Below, piece after piece: positions 1 through 10,244 of a stretch of DNA of 64,000 nt. The notes beneath the pieces are model-generated. The model was not told the DNA's origin, made no database searches, and was given only the letters and a program-made list of their open reading frames with translations. The DNA comes from Roseomonas mucosa ATCC BAA-692 (GTDB taxonomy: Bacteria > Pseudomonadota > Alphaproteobacteria > Acetobacterales > Acetobacteraceae). The stretch spans positions 56,254-120,253 of the forward strand of contig NZ_KK211412.1 of the NCBI RefSeq assembly GCF_000622225.1, in the 5' to 3' direction. A program made the position numbers and the translations under genes. Position 1 is the first letter of the stretch. Every line of letters starts with the position of its first letter.

Positions 1-1
1 T

Positions 2-322
2 GCCGTGCCGCGGATCAGGATCGGCCATCGCGGCCGCCCACGGCAAAGGCCGGGCAAACTCCACGCCGATAAGGCCTACGACCACCGTCGCTGCCGCCGG
101 GAGTGCCGCGCCCGTGGCATCACCCCGCGCATCGCACGCCGTGGCATCGAGAGCAGCGCCCGCCTCGGACGACACCGCTGGGTGGTGGAGCGTACCTTCG
201 CCTGGCTCGCCCGCTACCGACGCCTGACCATCCGCTACGAGCGCCGCGCCGACATCCACCTCGCCTTCACCACACTCGCCTGCGCCCTCGTCTGCCTCGG
301 CCAGATTAGGCGGTTCTGTTAG
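2..322 (+). CDS. IS5-family transposase, C-terminal part (cut by window edge)
   Basis: The reading frame is open from the window edge to a TAG stop, giving about 106 residues. It matches the C-terminal end of DDE transposases of the IS5 family: a DKAYD block, then RRGIESS, then RWVVERTFAWL, in which the glutamate of VERT is the last catalytic acid of the DDE triad, then RYERRADIHLAF. The N-terminal half and the left end of the element lie upstream of the window, so whether the copy is intact cannot be judged. No terminal inverted repeat can be assigned from one end alone. The 110 bases between its stop and the next gene show no further coding sequence. Confidence 0.85.
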   Translation, partial: AVPRIRIGHRGRPRQRPGKLHADKAYDHRRCRRECRARGITPRIARRGIESSARLGRHRWVVERTFAWLARYRRLTIRYERRADIHLAFTTLACALVCLGQIRRFC

Positions 323-433
323 GCGCTCTAAACGCTGAGAGCCCTGCCGAACCAGGCACAGGATACCGGCGAAAGCCCCCGCCACGGCCCGTTCCGGGCG
401 CGGCGGGGGGCACCGGTTGGCCAGGGCGGCGGC

Positions 434-2703
<2,270 letters not shown>

Positions 2704-2811
2704 AATGATAGAAATCCTCAGAATTTTGCCCGTCCAAAGGATAGTTAGGAGACTCCATATCCCTGTCACCGGACGGGCAATAGGGCCCGCCGGAAAGACA
2801 GGAACGACACC

Positions 2812-3177
2812 ATGTCCAGGTTTTCCAGCCGTCTCGCCATCGCCGCCCTGACCCTTTCGCTGGGCGCCTTCGCCCCGCTGGCGGCTCAGGCCGAAGTGAC
2901 AGACTTCTCCAATTCCGGCTCCTCGAGCGTGAGCGGCACCCCCTCCTACGAGGACACCACCCGCGCCCTCGCCGGCGCCACCCCGCTGAACGTCAGCAAT
3001 GCCGGCTCCTCGGCCATCGGCATCGGTTCGCCCTATGCCGCCGAGCGGGTGATGCTGACGCAGAACAGCCCGGGTGCCTCGCCCACCGACTTCTCGGGCT
3101 CGGGCTCCAGCGCGGTGGGCGGCGGCTTCGGCACCGGCCCCCATGCTCCGCGGCACTCCATGCTGGCCGCCCGGTAA
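2812..3177 (+). CDS. Small secreted protein with a repeated Gly-Ser motif, function unknown
   Basis: I do not recognise this 121-residue protein. Residues 1-27 form a clear Sec signal peptide (basic start, hydrophobic core, cleavage after AAQA). The mature part holds three copies of one short motif: DFSNSGSSSV at 31-40, NVSNAGSSAI at 60-69 and DFSGSGSSAV at 93-102, about 30 residues apart and linked by flexible Ala/Gly/Pro-rich sequence. There are no cysteines and no membrane segment after the signal peptide, so a periplasmic or exported protein is expected. It stands alone, with an A/T-richer leader (2704-2811) that probably contains its promoter. A structural or binding role for the repeat is only a guess. 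Confidence 0.7.
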   Translation: MSRFSSRLAIAALTLSLGAFAPLAAQAEVTDFSNSGSSSVSGTPSYEDTTRALAGATPLNVSNAGSSAIGIGSPYAAERVMLTQNSPGASPTDFSGSGSSAVGGGFGTGPHAPRHSMLAAR

Positions 3178-3357
3178 CGGTGGCTGGCGAGGAGCAGCTC
3201 CGGCCACGGAGGAGGGTGCCAGGGCCCGCGATGACGCTTCCAGCGATCGTGGGCCGGCAGGGCCATCCCCGCACGGGATGCCTGTCCCGGGCCAGGCGAA
3301 GGCCCTTCGCCATGGCAGCCTCTTCCTTGCAGGGAGGCGCGACCGCGCGCAGGCAGC

Positions 3358-3795
3358 ATGAACAGGATCACCCGGACCGCTGGCCCCCCGGCCGGCGCCA
3401 GGGGCTCCACCGCCGATCCGGTCGCCCGGGAATGTGACCTGGCCTGGGCGCGCCACCGGGGCGAGTGCCATCTGACCAGCAGCGCCGTGAACGACTGGGA
3501 AGCCTATCACCGGCAGCTGCTGTCGGAGGAGGCGCGGCTCTACGGCTTCGTGGAATGGAACTCGCCCAGGTTGCGCGAGCGGCTTTCGGCGGAGCAGAAC
3601 CACCGCTGCTGCCATTGCGGCAAGCGGATGGAGGCGGATGCGCCGGACCCGGACGACCGTCCGAGCTTCGAGCACATTCTGCCGCGCAAGCAGGGCGGCG
3701 GGAACCGGCCCTGCAACCTGGCCGTCGCCTGCCGACGCTGCAACGTGGACCGGGCGGACAGGCTGGGCTGGTGCCGCGGCCACAAGCCGCGCTGA
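3358..3795 (+). CDS. HNH endonuclease domain protein
   Basis: A 145-residue protein with a complete HNH module in its second half. Two CxxC pairs (C84/C87 and C125/C128) form the zinc-supporting frame, EH at 105-106 supplies the first catalytic histidine, and the asparagine of PCNL at 120 is the middle N. The order C-x2-C, EHILPRKQGGG, N, C-x2-C is that of stand-alone HNH nucleases of the McrA/HNH superfamily. The first 60 residues have no recognised domain. No restriction-modification partner, phage terminase or toxin immunity gene is adjacent, so its target is unknown. The 180 bases upstream hold no gene. The start is the ATG at 3358. Confidence 0.8.
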   Translation: MNRITRTAGPPAGARGSTADPVARECDLAWARHRGECHLTSSAVNDWEAYHRQLLSEEARLYGFVEWNSPRLRERLSAEQNHRCCHCGKRMEADAPDPDDRPSFEHILPRKQGGGNRPCNLAVACRRCNVDRADRLGWCRGHKPR

Positions 3796-3819
3796 ACGGA
3801 GAGGCCCGGCCTCGGGAGG

Positions 3820-4260
3820 TCAGGCCTCTCCTCCTTCTGTCAGGCGGCGCAGCGCCTCCTGCAACGGGGCATCCTCCACCAGCAGGTGCCGGGACAGGTC
3901 GGCCAGCGTCAGCCAGCCGGCGACCTGCCCGGCCTCGTTCGTGACAGGCAGGCGGCGGAGATGGTGCGCGGCCATCAGGTCCATGGCCGCATGCAGCGTA
4001 TCGCCTTCCCGGCAGGTGACGGCCGGGCGCGACATCACCTCGCGCACCTGGATCCGGTTCGGGTCCAGCCCCCGCGCGACCAGGCGGTAGAGGATGTCGC
4101 GATCGGTGACGATGCCTTCGAGCCGCTCCGGCGAGCCCACCGGCAGGGCGCCGACCTCGATCTCGCCCATCAGCTCCGCCGCCTCCCGCACCGGCGCGTC
4201 CGGTGCGACGAACTCCACCTCCGTGGCCATGATATCCGTCACCCGCAGGGCGGCGCTCAT
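3820..4260 (-). CDS. CBS-domain pair protein
   Basis: A 146-residue soluble protein made of two CBS domains (about 8-60 and 72-125). The typical end-of-domain patterns are visible as GIVTDRDILYRLV and GWLTLADLSRHLL, and RVTDIM and QVREVMSRPAVTC mark the start of each repeat. Such pairs bind adenine nucleotides and act as regulatory sensors. Its ATG overlaps the TGA of the response-regulator gene upstream (ATGA at 4257-4260), so the two are translationally coupled and probably act in one signalling unit with the flavoprotein ahead of them. The ligand and partner are not known. Confidence 0.88.
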   Translation of the reverse strand: MSAALRVTDIMATEVEFVAPDAPVREAAELMGEIEVGALPVGSPERLEGIVTDRDILYRLVARGLDPNRIQVREVMSRPAVTCREGDTLHAAMDLMAAHHLRRLPVTNEAGQVAGWLTLADLSRHLLVEDAPLQEALRRLTEGGEA

Positions 4261-4697
4261 GGCTCATCCCGGCCGAGCAGGGCCTCGTCGATCTGTTCCA
4301 GCAGGCGCGGGAAGTCCACCGGCTTGGGGTGGTAGGCATCGAACCCCGCCGCCGCCAGATCGGCCGGGCTGGCGGACAGGCCATGCGCCGTCAGCGCGAT
4401 GATCGGAATGCGGGCGGCCTCGCCCTCCGCGCCACGCAGGGAGCGGGCCACGCTCCAGCCATCACGGAGCGGCAGGTTCATGTCCAGCAGGATCACGTCG
4501 GGTTGCTCCATCAGGGCCCGGCGCAGCCCGGTCTCCCCATCCGGCGCCAGCACGACATGGAAGCCCCGCCGCTCCAGCCTCCGGGACAGCGCGTCCCGCA
4601 GGTCCTCATGGTCCTCCACCAGCAGAATCTGGGTCACGTCATGGTCCTGGGCGGCACCTTCCACGGGGGCGATCCGGCGCCGGAGCCGGTCTGTCAT
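4257..4697 (-). CDS. Single-domain response regulator (CheY-like receiver)
   Basis: A lone receiver domain without an output domain. With the ATG at 4697 it has 146 residues; a GTG at 4637 would give 126, closer to a minimal receiver, and has an AGGA upstream, so the start is uncertain. Conserved positions are all present: the acidic pair in LLVEDHED (E28, D29), the phospho-acceptor D72 in ILLDMNLP, the threonine in ALTAHG and K125 in HPKPVD. It probably relays phosphate from a histidine kinase not encoded in the window. It is the middle gene of an operon between the flavoprotein (48 bp away) and the CBS gene (overlapping). Confidence 0.88.
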   Translation of the reverse strand: MTDRLRRRIAPVEGAAQDHDVTQILLVEDHEDLRDALSRRLERRGFHVVLAPDGETGLRRALMEQPDVILLDMNLPLRDGWSVARSLRGAEGEAARIPIIALTAHGLSASPADLAAAGFDAYHPKPVDFPRLLEQIDEALLGRDEP

Positions 4698-4744
4698 CGA
4701 AGCGCCGCACATCCCCGCGGGTTGCCGCCGGGACGCAGGGGGGG

Positions 4745-6136
4745 TCATGCCGCCGGCGGGGAGCAGGGCGAGGGCGCCAGCCTTTCGGCGAGGTCCGCCA
4801 CCTGCCGCCGGATCTCCGCCACGGCCGTGATCTCCCAGAGGCCACCGGGAGCGCAGGGGCCGATGGCATGGAGGCCGGGCACGGGCTCGCCACCCCGGTC
4901 CAGCACGGCGTCGCTGCCGGGCGCCGTGTCGAGGCCGAGTTCCAGCGGATCGAGCCGCGCCAGCCCCGCCGAGGCCAGCCCCGCGACGGCCGGGTGCCGG
5001 AGCCAGTGGCGCCCCCCGGCCGGGCCGGTGCAGAGTTGCAGCCGCGCCACGGTCCGTTCCTCCCGCCGGCCGTCCCGGTGGCGCAGCATGGCCCGGAGAC
5101 CTCCACCCGGCCCGGCGGCGCAGGATTCCAGCCGGGCGGCATGGACCGCCACCTGCCCGCTCTCCACCATCTCCCCTACCACGGCGAAGATCTCCGGCGC
5201 GATACGGTGCCGGTGCAGGCTCCAGGCCGTGCGGGCATGGCGCAGGAAGCGCCGCCGCTCCGCCAGCGGCAGCCCACGCCACAGCGCCTGGACCTGCGGC
5301 CGGACGGCATCCATCACCGCCTGCCAGGGCTGGCCAGCGGCCTGAGCCCGCGCCGCCTCCCGCCGCAGCCAGCGCGACAGGCCCAGCACGGTCAGGGGCC
5401 GCGGCGGCCTGGTCAGGCACCAAGCCGTGTCCACCGGGATGGCAGGCGGCGCGGCGACGTGCGGCAAGGGCAGCCAGCCATGGCGCGAAACCACATGCAC
5501 CGGGCCGCGATGTCCCTGCGCGCGCAGGGCCAGCAGGTGGTCCACCATGGTCAGGCCGCTGCCCAGCAGCAGCACCGCGTCCTCCGGCGGCAGGTCGTGC
5601 AGCCCGGACAGGCCCTGGCGGGCCCCCTCGACCGGCTTCGCGGGCGCGTTTCCCAGGGCAAGCACGCAGACATGCGCCCGGCAACCCGCCGTCCCGGCCT
5701 CGATGCGCCACAGCCCCTCCGCGTCGCGCCGGATCGCGGAAACCGCCCGAGGCACATGGCGGATCTCCGCCCCCGGCCCGCGCCGGGCCTCCTCCAGCAG
5801 CGAGAGCATGTAGCGCCCGTAGAGCTGGCGCGGCGCGAAACGGCGGGCGGCGGGCTTGTCGCGCGCCTCCGCCGGGCAGAGGGCGTCCGGCGGCTGCGCC
5901 GCCAGCCATCGGGCGAAGTGGTCGGGCTCCGTGGCCAGGGCGCTCATGCCTCCGGCCGGGGCATTGAGGACGTGCCAGCGCCCCGCTTCCCCATAGGCCG
6001 GGCCGCGGCCAGGCTCGGAGCGCGGCTCGAAGAGGAGGACTTGCCGCCCGGCCGGAAGCCTCGTGCGCAGAAGGACGGCCAGCAGGGTCCCCGTGAAGCC
6101 CCCGCCGACGATGGCGATCTCGACCGGCTGATCCAT
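4745..6136 (-). CDS. FAD/NAD(P)-binding oxidoreductase (YdhS/HpnW-like)
   Basis: A 463-residue flavoprotein. The N-terminus carries the dinucleotide fold IAIVGGGFTGTLLA near residues 8-21, followed by GRGPAYGE and WHVLNAPAGGMSALA, the hallmark of the family of large FAD-NAD(P)-binding proteins (Pfam NAD_binding_9 type). A second glycine motif, LLGSGLTMVD, lies near residue 190, and the C-terminus has GLHAIGPCAPGGLWEITAV, the usual closing FAD contact. The substrate is unknown. It is the first gene of an operon with the receiver and CBS proteins, which hints at redox or energy-state signalling. About 130 bases separate it from the livF stop. Confidence 0.8.
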   Translation of the reverse strand: MDQPVEIAIVGGGFTGTLLAVLLRTRLPAGRQVLLFEPRSEPGRGPAYGEAGRWHVLNAPAGGMSALATEPDHFARWLAAQPPDALCPAEARDKPAARRFAPRQLYGRYMLSLLEEARRGPGAEIRHVPRAVSAIRRDAEGLWRIEAGTAGCRAHVCVLALGNAPAKPVEGARQGLSGLHDLPPEDAVLLLGSGLTMVDHLLALRAQGHRGPVHVVSRHGWLPLPHVAAPPAIPVDTAWCLTRPPRPLTVLGLSRWLRREAARAQAAGQPWQAVMDAVRPQVQALWRGLPLAERRRFLRHARTAWSLHRHRIAPEIFAVVGEMVESGQVAVHAARLESCAAGPGGGLRAMLRHRDGRREERTVARLQLCTGPAGGRHWLRHPAVAGLASAGLARLDPLELGLDTAPGSDAVLDRGGEPVPGLHAIGPCAPGGLWEITAVAEIRRQVADLAERLAPSPCSPPAA

Positions 6137-6341
6137 GGCCGCAGCCTAGCGGAGCGGATCGGAGGCGGGCAAACGACCCATCCCCTTTTCCGGGGTTGCC
6201 GGGGTCGTATCTTCTCCCGAACGTCATTCAGGGGGATGAAAATTCCCCGGCGGTCCTTGGGGGGGAAGGCTACACCGCCAGGTGGCGCCGCCGCAGCGCC
6301 TCGTCCGCCGCCAGTGCCTCCGGCGTGCCGCTCCAGACCGC

Positions 6342-6971
6342 CTAGCCTTTTTCCAGCACCACCGCGCGATCCGCCACGCCCCCGGCGAAATGCGGGTTCT
6401 GCTCGGCCAGGAGGATGGTCAGCCCCTCGGCCTTCAGCCGCAGCACGGCCTGCGCCATCTGCTCCACGATCACCGGCGCCAGGCCCTCGCCAGGCTCGTC
6501 CAGCAGCAGCAGGCGCGGATTGCCCATCAGGGTGCGCGCGATGGTCAGCATCTGCTGCTCGCCGCCGCTCATCCGCCCGCCCGGCCGGTCGCGCATCTGC
6601 CCGAGATTGGGGAAGAGCGCGAAGAGCCGTTCCGGCGTCCAGGCCGGCAGCCCCGCGCGCGGCGCCTGCCGGCCAACCTCCAGATTCTCCATCACCGTGA
6701 GATCGGCGAAGATCCGCCGTTCCTCCGGCACGTAGCCGAGGCCGGCGCGGGCGATGCGGTGCGGCTCCCATCCCGCGATCTCCTGCCCGGCGAGGCGGAT
6801 GCTGCCGCCTTCGGCCCGCAGCAGTCCCATGACGGTCCTGAGCGTGGTGCTCTTGCCCGCGCCGTTGCGGCCCAGCAGCATCACCAGCTCGCCCGCCCCG
6901 ATCCGGAAGGAGAGGCCCCGCAGGATGCGGGCGCGGCCATAGCCGCTGACGAGATCCGCGACCTCCAGCAT
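6342..6971 (-). CDS. livF: ABC transporter ATPase LivF, C-terminus cut by an in-frame amber codon
   Basis: ATP-binding subunit of a branched-chain amino-acid type importer. As read, 209 residues carry Walker A GRNGAGKST (34-42), signature MSGGEQQM (134-141), Walker B LLLLDEP (154-160) and the family-typical LLAEQNPHFA. The frame meets TAG at 6342-6344 directly after VVLEKG, exactly where LivF proteins normally continue. Beyond the TAG the same frame stays open for 23 codons (AVWSGTPEAL, ending RRRHLAV) to a second TAG at 6270-6272, which is a normal LivF tail. A CAG-to-TAG change would explain it. The ATPase core is intact, so the protein may still work. Its ATG overlaps the livG stop (TGATG). 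Confidence 0.88.
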   Translation of the reverse strand: MLEVADLVSGYGRARILRGLSFRIGAGELVMLLGRNGAGKSTTLRTVMGLLRAEGGSIRLAGQEIAGWEPHRIARAGLGYVPEERRIFADLTVMENLEVGRQAPRAGLPAWTPERLFALFPNLGQMRDRPGGRMSGGEQQMLTIARTLMGNPRLLLLDEPGEGLAPVIVEQMAQAVLRLKAEGLTILLAEQNPHFAGGVADRAVVLEKG

Positions 6972-7735
6972 CAGCCCGCCGCCCCCTGTTGCGTGCTTCC
7001 GGTGCCCAGGTAGATCTCCCGCACCGCCGGATCGGCGCGGATGGCGGCCGCATCGCCCTCGGCGATCAGCCGGCCATGGTCCAGCACCAGGATGCGGTCG
7101 GAAACGCCGAAGACCACGTCCATGTCGTGCTCGGTAAACAGCACGGCGATGCCCTGTTCCGTGGCGATCCGCCGCACCAGCCGCATCAGCGCCTCGCGCT
7201 CCGCCGGGGCCATGCCGGCGGTGGGCTCGTCCATCAGCAGCAGTCGCGGGCGGGCGGCGAGGGCGACGGCCAGTTCCAGCCGCTTCAGGTCGCCATAGGC
7301 CAGCACCCCGGCGGCGCGTTCCGCCTGCTCCGCCAGCCCCGCCTGTTCCAGCAGCGCCCCGGCTTCCGCCCGATGGTGCCCCGCCAGGGGCTGCCAGAAG
7401 CGCCAGACCTTCCCCTCCCGCGCCAGGAGGGCGAGCTGCACGTTCTCGCGCAGTGTCATGGAACCGAAGGTGGCGGTGACCTGGAAGGTCCGCCCCACCC
7501 CCCGCCGTGCGATGGCGCGGGGCGAAAGGCCGGCGATCTCCCGCCCCTCCAGGGTCAGCCGCCCGGCATCCGGCCGCAACTGCCCGCCCACCATGTTGAA
7601 GCAGGTGGACTTCCCGGCGCCGTTCGGGCCGATCAGCGCCAGCATCTCCCCCGCCGCCAGTGCGAAGGAGACATCGGAGACCGCCGTTACCCCGCCAAAG
7701 GACTTCCGCAGGCCCTGTACCACGAGCAGGCTCAT
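6971..7735 (-). CDS. livG: ABC transporter ATPase LivG
   Basis: Second ATPase of the branched-chain amino-acid type importer, 254 residues. It shows Walker A GPNGAGKST (36-44), a degenerate signature region LAYGDLKRLELA, Walker B LLLMDEPTAGMAP and the H-loop in LFTEHDMDVVF, together with the extra LivG region GRTFQVTATFGSMT after the Q-loop. It forms a heterodimer with LivF beneath the fused permease. Its TGA overlaps the livF ATG. Upstream, a 361-bp gap filled by a repeat element separates it from the permease gene, an unusual break inside such an operon. The ATG at 7735 starts the conserved MSLLVVQGL segment. Confidence 0.93.
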   Translation of the reverse strand: MSLLVVQGLRKSFGGVTAVSDVSFALAAGEMLALIGPNGAGKSTCFNMVGGQLRPDAGRLTLEGREIAGLSPRAIARRGVGRTFQVTATFGSMTLRENVQLALLAREGKVWRFWQPLAGHHRAEAGALLEQAGLAEQAERAAGVLAYGDLKRLELAVALAARPRLLLMDEPTAGMAPAEREALMRLVRRIATEQGIAVLFTEHDMDVVFGVSDRILVLDHGRLIAEGDAAAIRADPAVREIYLGTGSTQQGAAG

Positions 7736-7770
7736 GCGCCGGTCCGGTGTCGCGCCCGTTGCCGGCCCCG

Positions 7771-8072
7771 GGGGAGGCTCCGCCTGCCCCCGGCCCCCCT
7801 CCGCCGGGGAGATAGTATCTCCCCGGACCCCGCCTGGGGTGGCCTCGGGGTGGCAAGGCCGGTCTCCCGTCTGAACCCGAGGGGAAGGTGGATCAGTGGG
7901 TCTCCCGAAGAAAGGAAAGCACGATGTCCGTACGGGCGGCCCGGACGGTTGCCGGAGGGCCATGCTCTCCGGCGCGATCCGGCCGGCAGCGAAGAGCCGG
8001 CGAATGGGGGCCAGGGCCCGCAGGGTCCTGGCGGATAAGGGGGTGCGGGGGAAAGGGCGGAGCCTTTCCCGC
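7771..8072. repeat. MITE-like inverted-repeat element, copy A (longest)
   Basis: It fills the gap between the fused permease and livG. It holds a perfect palindrome CCGGGGAGATA-G-TATCTCCCCGG at 7804-7826, a left-end hairpin of the GGAGGCTCCGCC type at about 7773, and a right module made of CATGCTCTCCGGCGCGATCC (7961-7980), CCAGGGCCC...GGGTCCTGG (8011-8031) and a terminal hairpin built on GGAAAGG/GCCTTTCC (about 8045-8072). The same modules recur in copies B-F. Relative to copy C it carries about 90 extra bases in the middle. No protein-coding gene is convincing here. Confidence 0.7.
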
Positions 8073-8096
8073 GCGGCACGACGGCAACAAGGCGCC

Positions 8097-9941
8097 TCAC
8101 GCCTCGCGTCCCCGCAGCCAGAGGCGCCGCGCCGCGCCGGCGATGCCTTCGGGGAAGGCCACCACGACCAGCAGGATCACGGCGCCCAGCACGAGGCGCC
8201 AGAGATCGGTGCTGCGGACCAGGAGGTCGGCGAGGCCGGTATAGGCGAGCGCGCCCACCACCGGGCCGCTCATCGTCTGGAGCCCGCCCAGCAGCACCAT
8301 CAGCAAGGCCTCCACCGAATGCGGGATGGCGATGTAGGTCGGGAAGACGCCGCCCTTGGCATAGGCGAAGAGTGCACCGGACAGGCCCGCCGCCGCCCCG
8401 GCCACCGCCAGGGCCAGGATGCGCAGCCGTGACACGTCGAGGCCGATCGCCTCCGCCCGTAGCGCCGAATCCCGCGCCGCGCGGAGGGCATAGCCATAGG
8501 GGGCATAGAGCATCCGGCGCAGCAGCAGCACCGTGGCCACGGCCAGCGCCAGTGCCAGCGCGTAGAAGACGCGCGGATCGCGCGCCCAGCCCTGCGGCCA
8601 GAGGCCAAGCAGCCCGTTGTCGCCGCCGGTCAGCCCGACCCACTGGAAGGCGACGGCCCAGGTGATCTGCGCGAAGGCCAGGGTGAGCATGGCGAGGTAG
8701 ATGCCGGAAAGCCGCACCACGAACCAGCCGAACAGTCCCGCCACCAGCCCGGCGGCGAGCGGCGCGCCCAGCAGCGCCAGAGGCATGGGGGCGGACAGGT
8801 CCTGGGCCAGCAGCCCGGCGGCATAGGCGCCGATGCCGAACCAGGCGGCATGGCCGAAGCTGGCGAGCCCGCCCGGTCCCATCATGAAGTGCAGGCTGGC
8901 CGCGAAGACCAGCGCCACGCAGGCCTCGGTCAGCACGCTGAGCGCATAGTCCCCGAGCCAGAAGGGCGCGGAGGCGGCCAGCAGCAGCGCCGCGAGGCCC
9001 AGCGCGCGCAGGGCGGGCGGGGCGGGGCGGATCACCGGCGCGGCGGCCATCGCCTCCCGCGCCTCCGCCTGGGGCCTGCCGAGCAGCCCGTTCGGGCGCA
9101 GCACCAGCACCGCCGCCATCACCAGGAAGACCAGCACCAGCGTGCTCTGCGGCAGCAGCGCCACGCCGAAGGCCTGCAGCACGCCGATCAGCAGGCTGGC
9201 CAGGAAGGCGCCCGCCAGGCTGCCCAGCCCGCCCACCACCACGACCACGAAGGCCTCGGTGATCACCGACAGGTCGATCTGGAGGTTGGCCGAGGCATTG
9301 GGCAGGGACAGCGCGCCGCCCAGCCCGGCCAGCCCGGCACCCAGGGCGAAGACCGAGGTGAAGAGCAGGCGCTGGTTCACGCCCAGCGCCGCCGCCATTT
9401 CCCGGTCCAGCGTCGCGGCGCGCAGCAGCGTGCCCCAGCGCGTCCGGTGCAGCAGCAGCCAGAGCAGGCCCAGCACCACCGGCCCGGCCGCGATGAGCAG
9501 CAGGTCGTAGAAGGGAAAGCGGCTGCCGGCGATCTCCACGAAGCCGCGCATCCAGCGCGGGCGGGGCAGGGAAAGCTCCGCCGGGCCCCAGAGGCGCAGC
9601 GTGAGGTCCTGCAGGATCAGCACCACGCCGAAGGTGGCCAGCAACTGGAACAGTTCCGGCGCCCGGTACACGCGGCGCATCACCGCCAGTTCCAGCACCG
9701 CGCCGATCAGCCCTGTGGCGAGCGCGGTGAGCAGCACGCCCAGCACGAACCATTCCGGATCGCGCGGCAGGCGCGTCAGGATGCTCCAGCCGATATAGGC
9801 GCCGAGCATGGTCAGGCTGCCATGCGAGAAGTTCACGATCCGCGTGACGCCGAAGAGGATCGTCAGGCCCGAAGCCACCAGGAAGAGCGAGGAGGCCCCG
9901 GCCAGCCCCGTCAGCAGGGTGGGCAGGAAGGTTTCGGTCAT
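8097..9941 (-). CDS. Fused branched-chain amino-acid ABC permease (LivH-LivM)
   Basis: One 614-residue protein unites both permease halves of a LivHM-type importer. Residues 1 to about 290 are LivH-like (GLTILFGVTRIVNFSHGSL, then VVVVGGLGSLAGAFLASLL) and about 305-610 are LivM-like (GPGGLASFGHAAWFGIGAYA, then LLMVLLGGLQTMSGPVVGA). Both contain the EAA-like loop that contacts the ATPases, and about 16-18 hydrophobic segments are visible. It is first in the transcription unit with livG and livF. No periplasmic substrate-binding protein gene is near, so substrate identity (amino acid, urea, amide or other) cannot be fixed. The ATG at 9941 begins MTETFLPTLL. Confidence 0.92.
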   Translation of the reverse strand: MTETFLPTLLTGLAGASSLFLVASGLTILFGVTRIVNFSHGSLTMLGAYIGWSILTRLPRDPEWFVLGVLLTALATGLIGAVLELAVMRRVYRAPELFQLLATFGVVLILQDLTLRLWGPAELSLPRPRWMRGFVEIAGSRFPFYDLLLIAAGPVVLGLLWLLLHRTRWGTLLRAATLDREMAAALGVNQRLLFTSVFALGAGLAGLGGALSLPNASANLQIDLSVITEAFVVVVVGGLGSLAGAFLASLLIGVLQAFGVALLPQSTLVLVFLVMAAVLVLRPNGLLGRPQAEAREAMAAAPVIRPAPPALRALGLAALLLAASAPFWLGDYALSVLTEACVALVFAASLHFMMGPGGLASFGHAAWFGIGAYAAGLLAQDLSAPMPLALLGAPLAAGLVAGLFGWFVVRLSGIYLAMLTLAFAQITWAVAFQWVGLTGGDNGLLGLWPQGWARDPRVFYALALALAVATVLLLRRMLYAPYGYALRAARDSALRAEAIGLDVSRLRILALAVAGAAAGLSGALFAYAKGGVFPTYIAIPHSVEALLMVLLGGLQTMSGPVVGALAYTGLADLLVRSTDLWRLVLGAVILLVVVAFPEGIAGAARRLWLRGREA

Positions 9942-10244
9942 GGGCCGGATGCGTCCCGTTCAGGCATTCGGGGCACGGCCAACGGCTTTCCCCGGTGCTC
10001 CGGCAGGTCGTGGAAGGTTCCCATGCCAGTTTCGATAGCCGATGGCCTTCCCATCGTCGCCGGGCTTGCGCCGCAAATTCGCGCGGAATGCGCCGCCGCG
10101 CCGGTTCCCGTTGCACCTCCCGGCCCCGCCACGGTTTTCCGGGCCGGGGCCTCCGGGCTGTTCCGCCATGCTCCCACCCGCATTGACGGGATGGAAGGAG
10201 GGCGGAAACCTCGCCCCCTGACCATCGGGGGGAGAAACCATCGC
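9942..10244. promoter_or_regulatory. Divergent intergenic region, ABC importer / FAD dehydrogenase
   Basis: A 303-bp region between two divergent genes, so it should contain both promoters. I see a GC-rich imperfect palindrome of the GGGCCGGGGCC type near 10142-10160 but no consensus -35/-10 pair and no riboswitch-like structure I can name. The ribosome site for the rightward gene is a GGGGGGAG at 10229-10236. Confidence 0.45.

Noticed and set aside
3358-3795. HNH nuclease as part of a defence system
   Set aside because: No methyltransferase, helicase, sensor or immunity gene adjoins it; the neighbours are a secreted protein and a signalling operon.
6270-6344. Amber codon in livF as evidence for pyrrolysine or another recoding system
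   Set aside because: No PylS/PylB-type genes, no amber-decoding tRNA in the window, and the position is a plain C-terminal tail; a point mutation is simpler.
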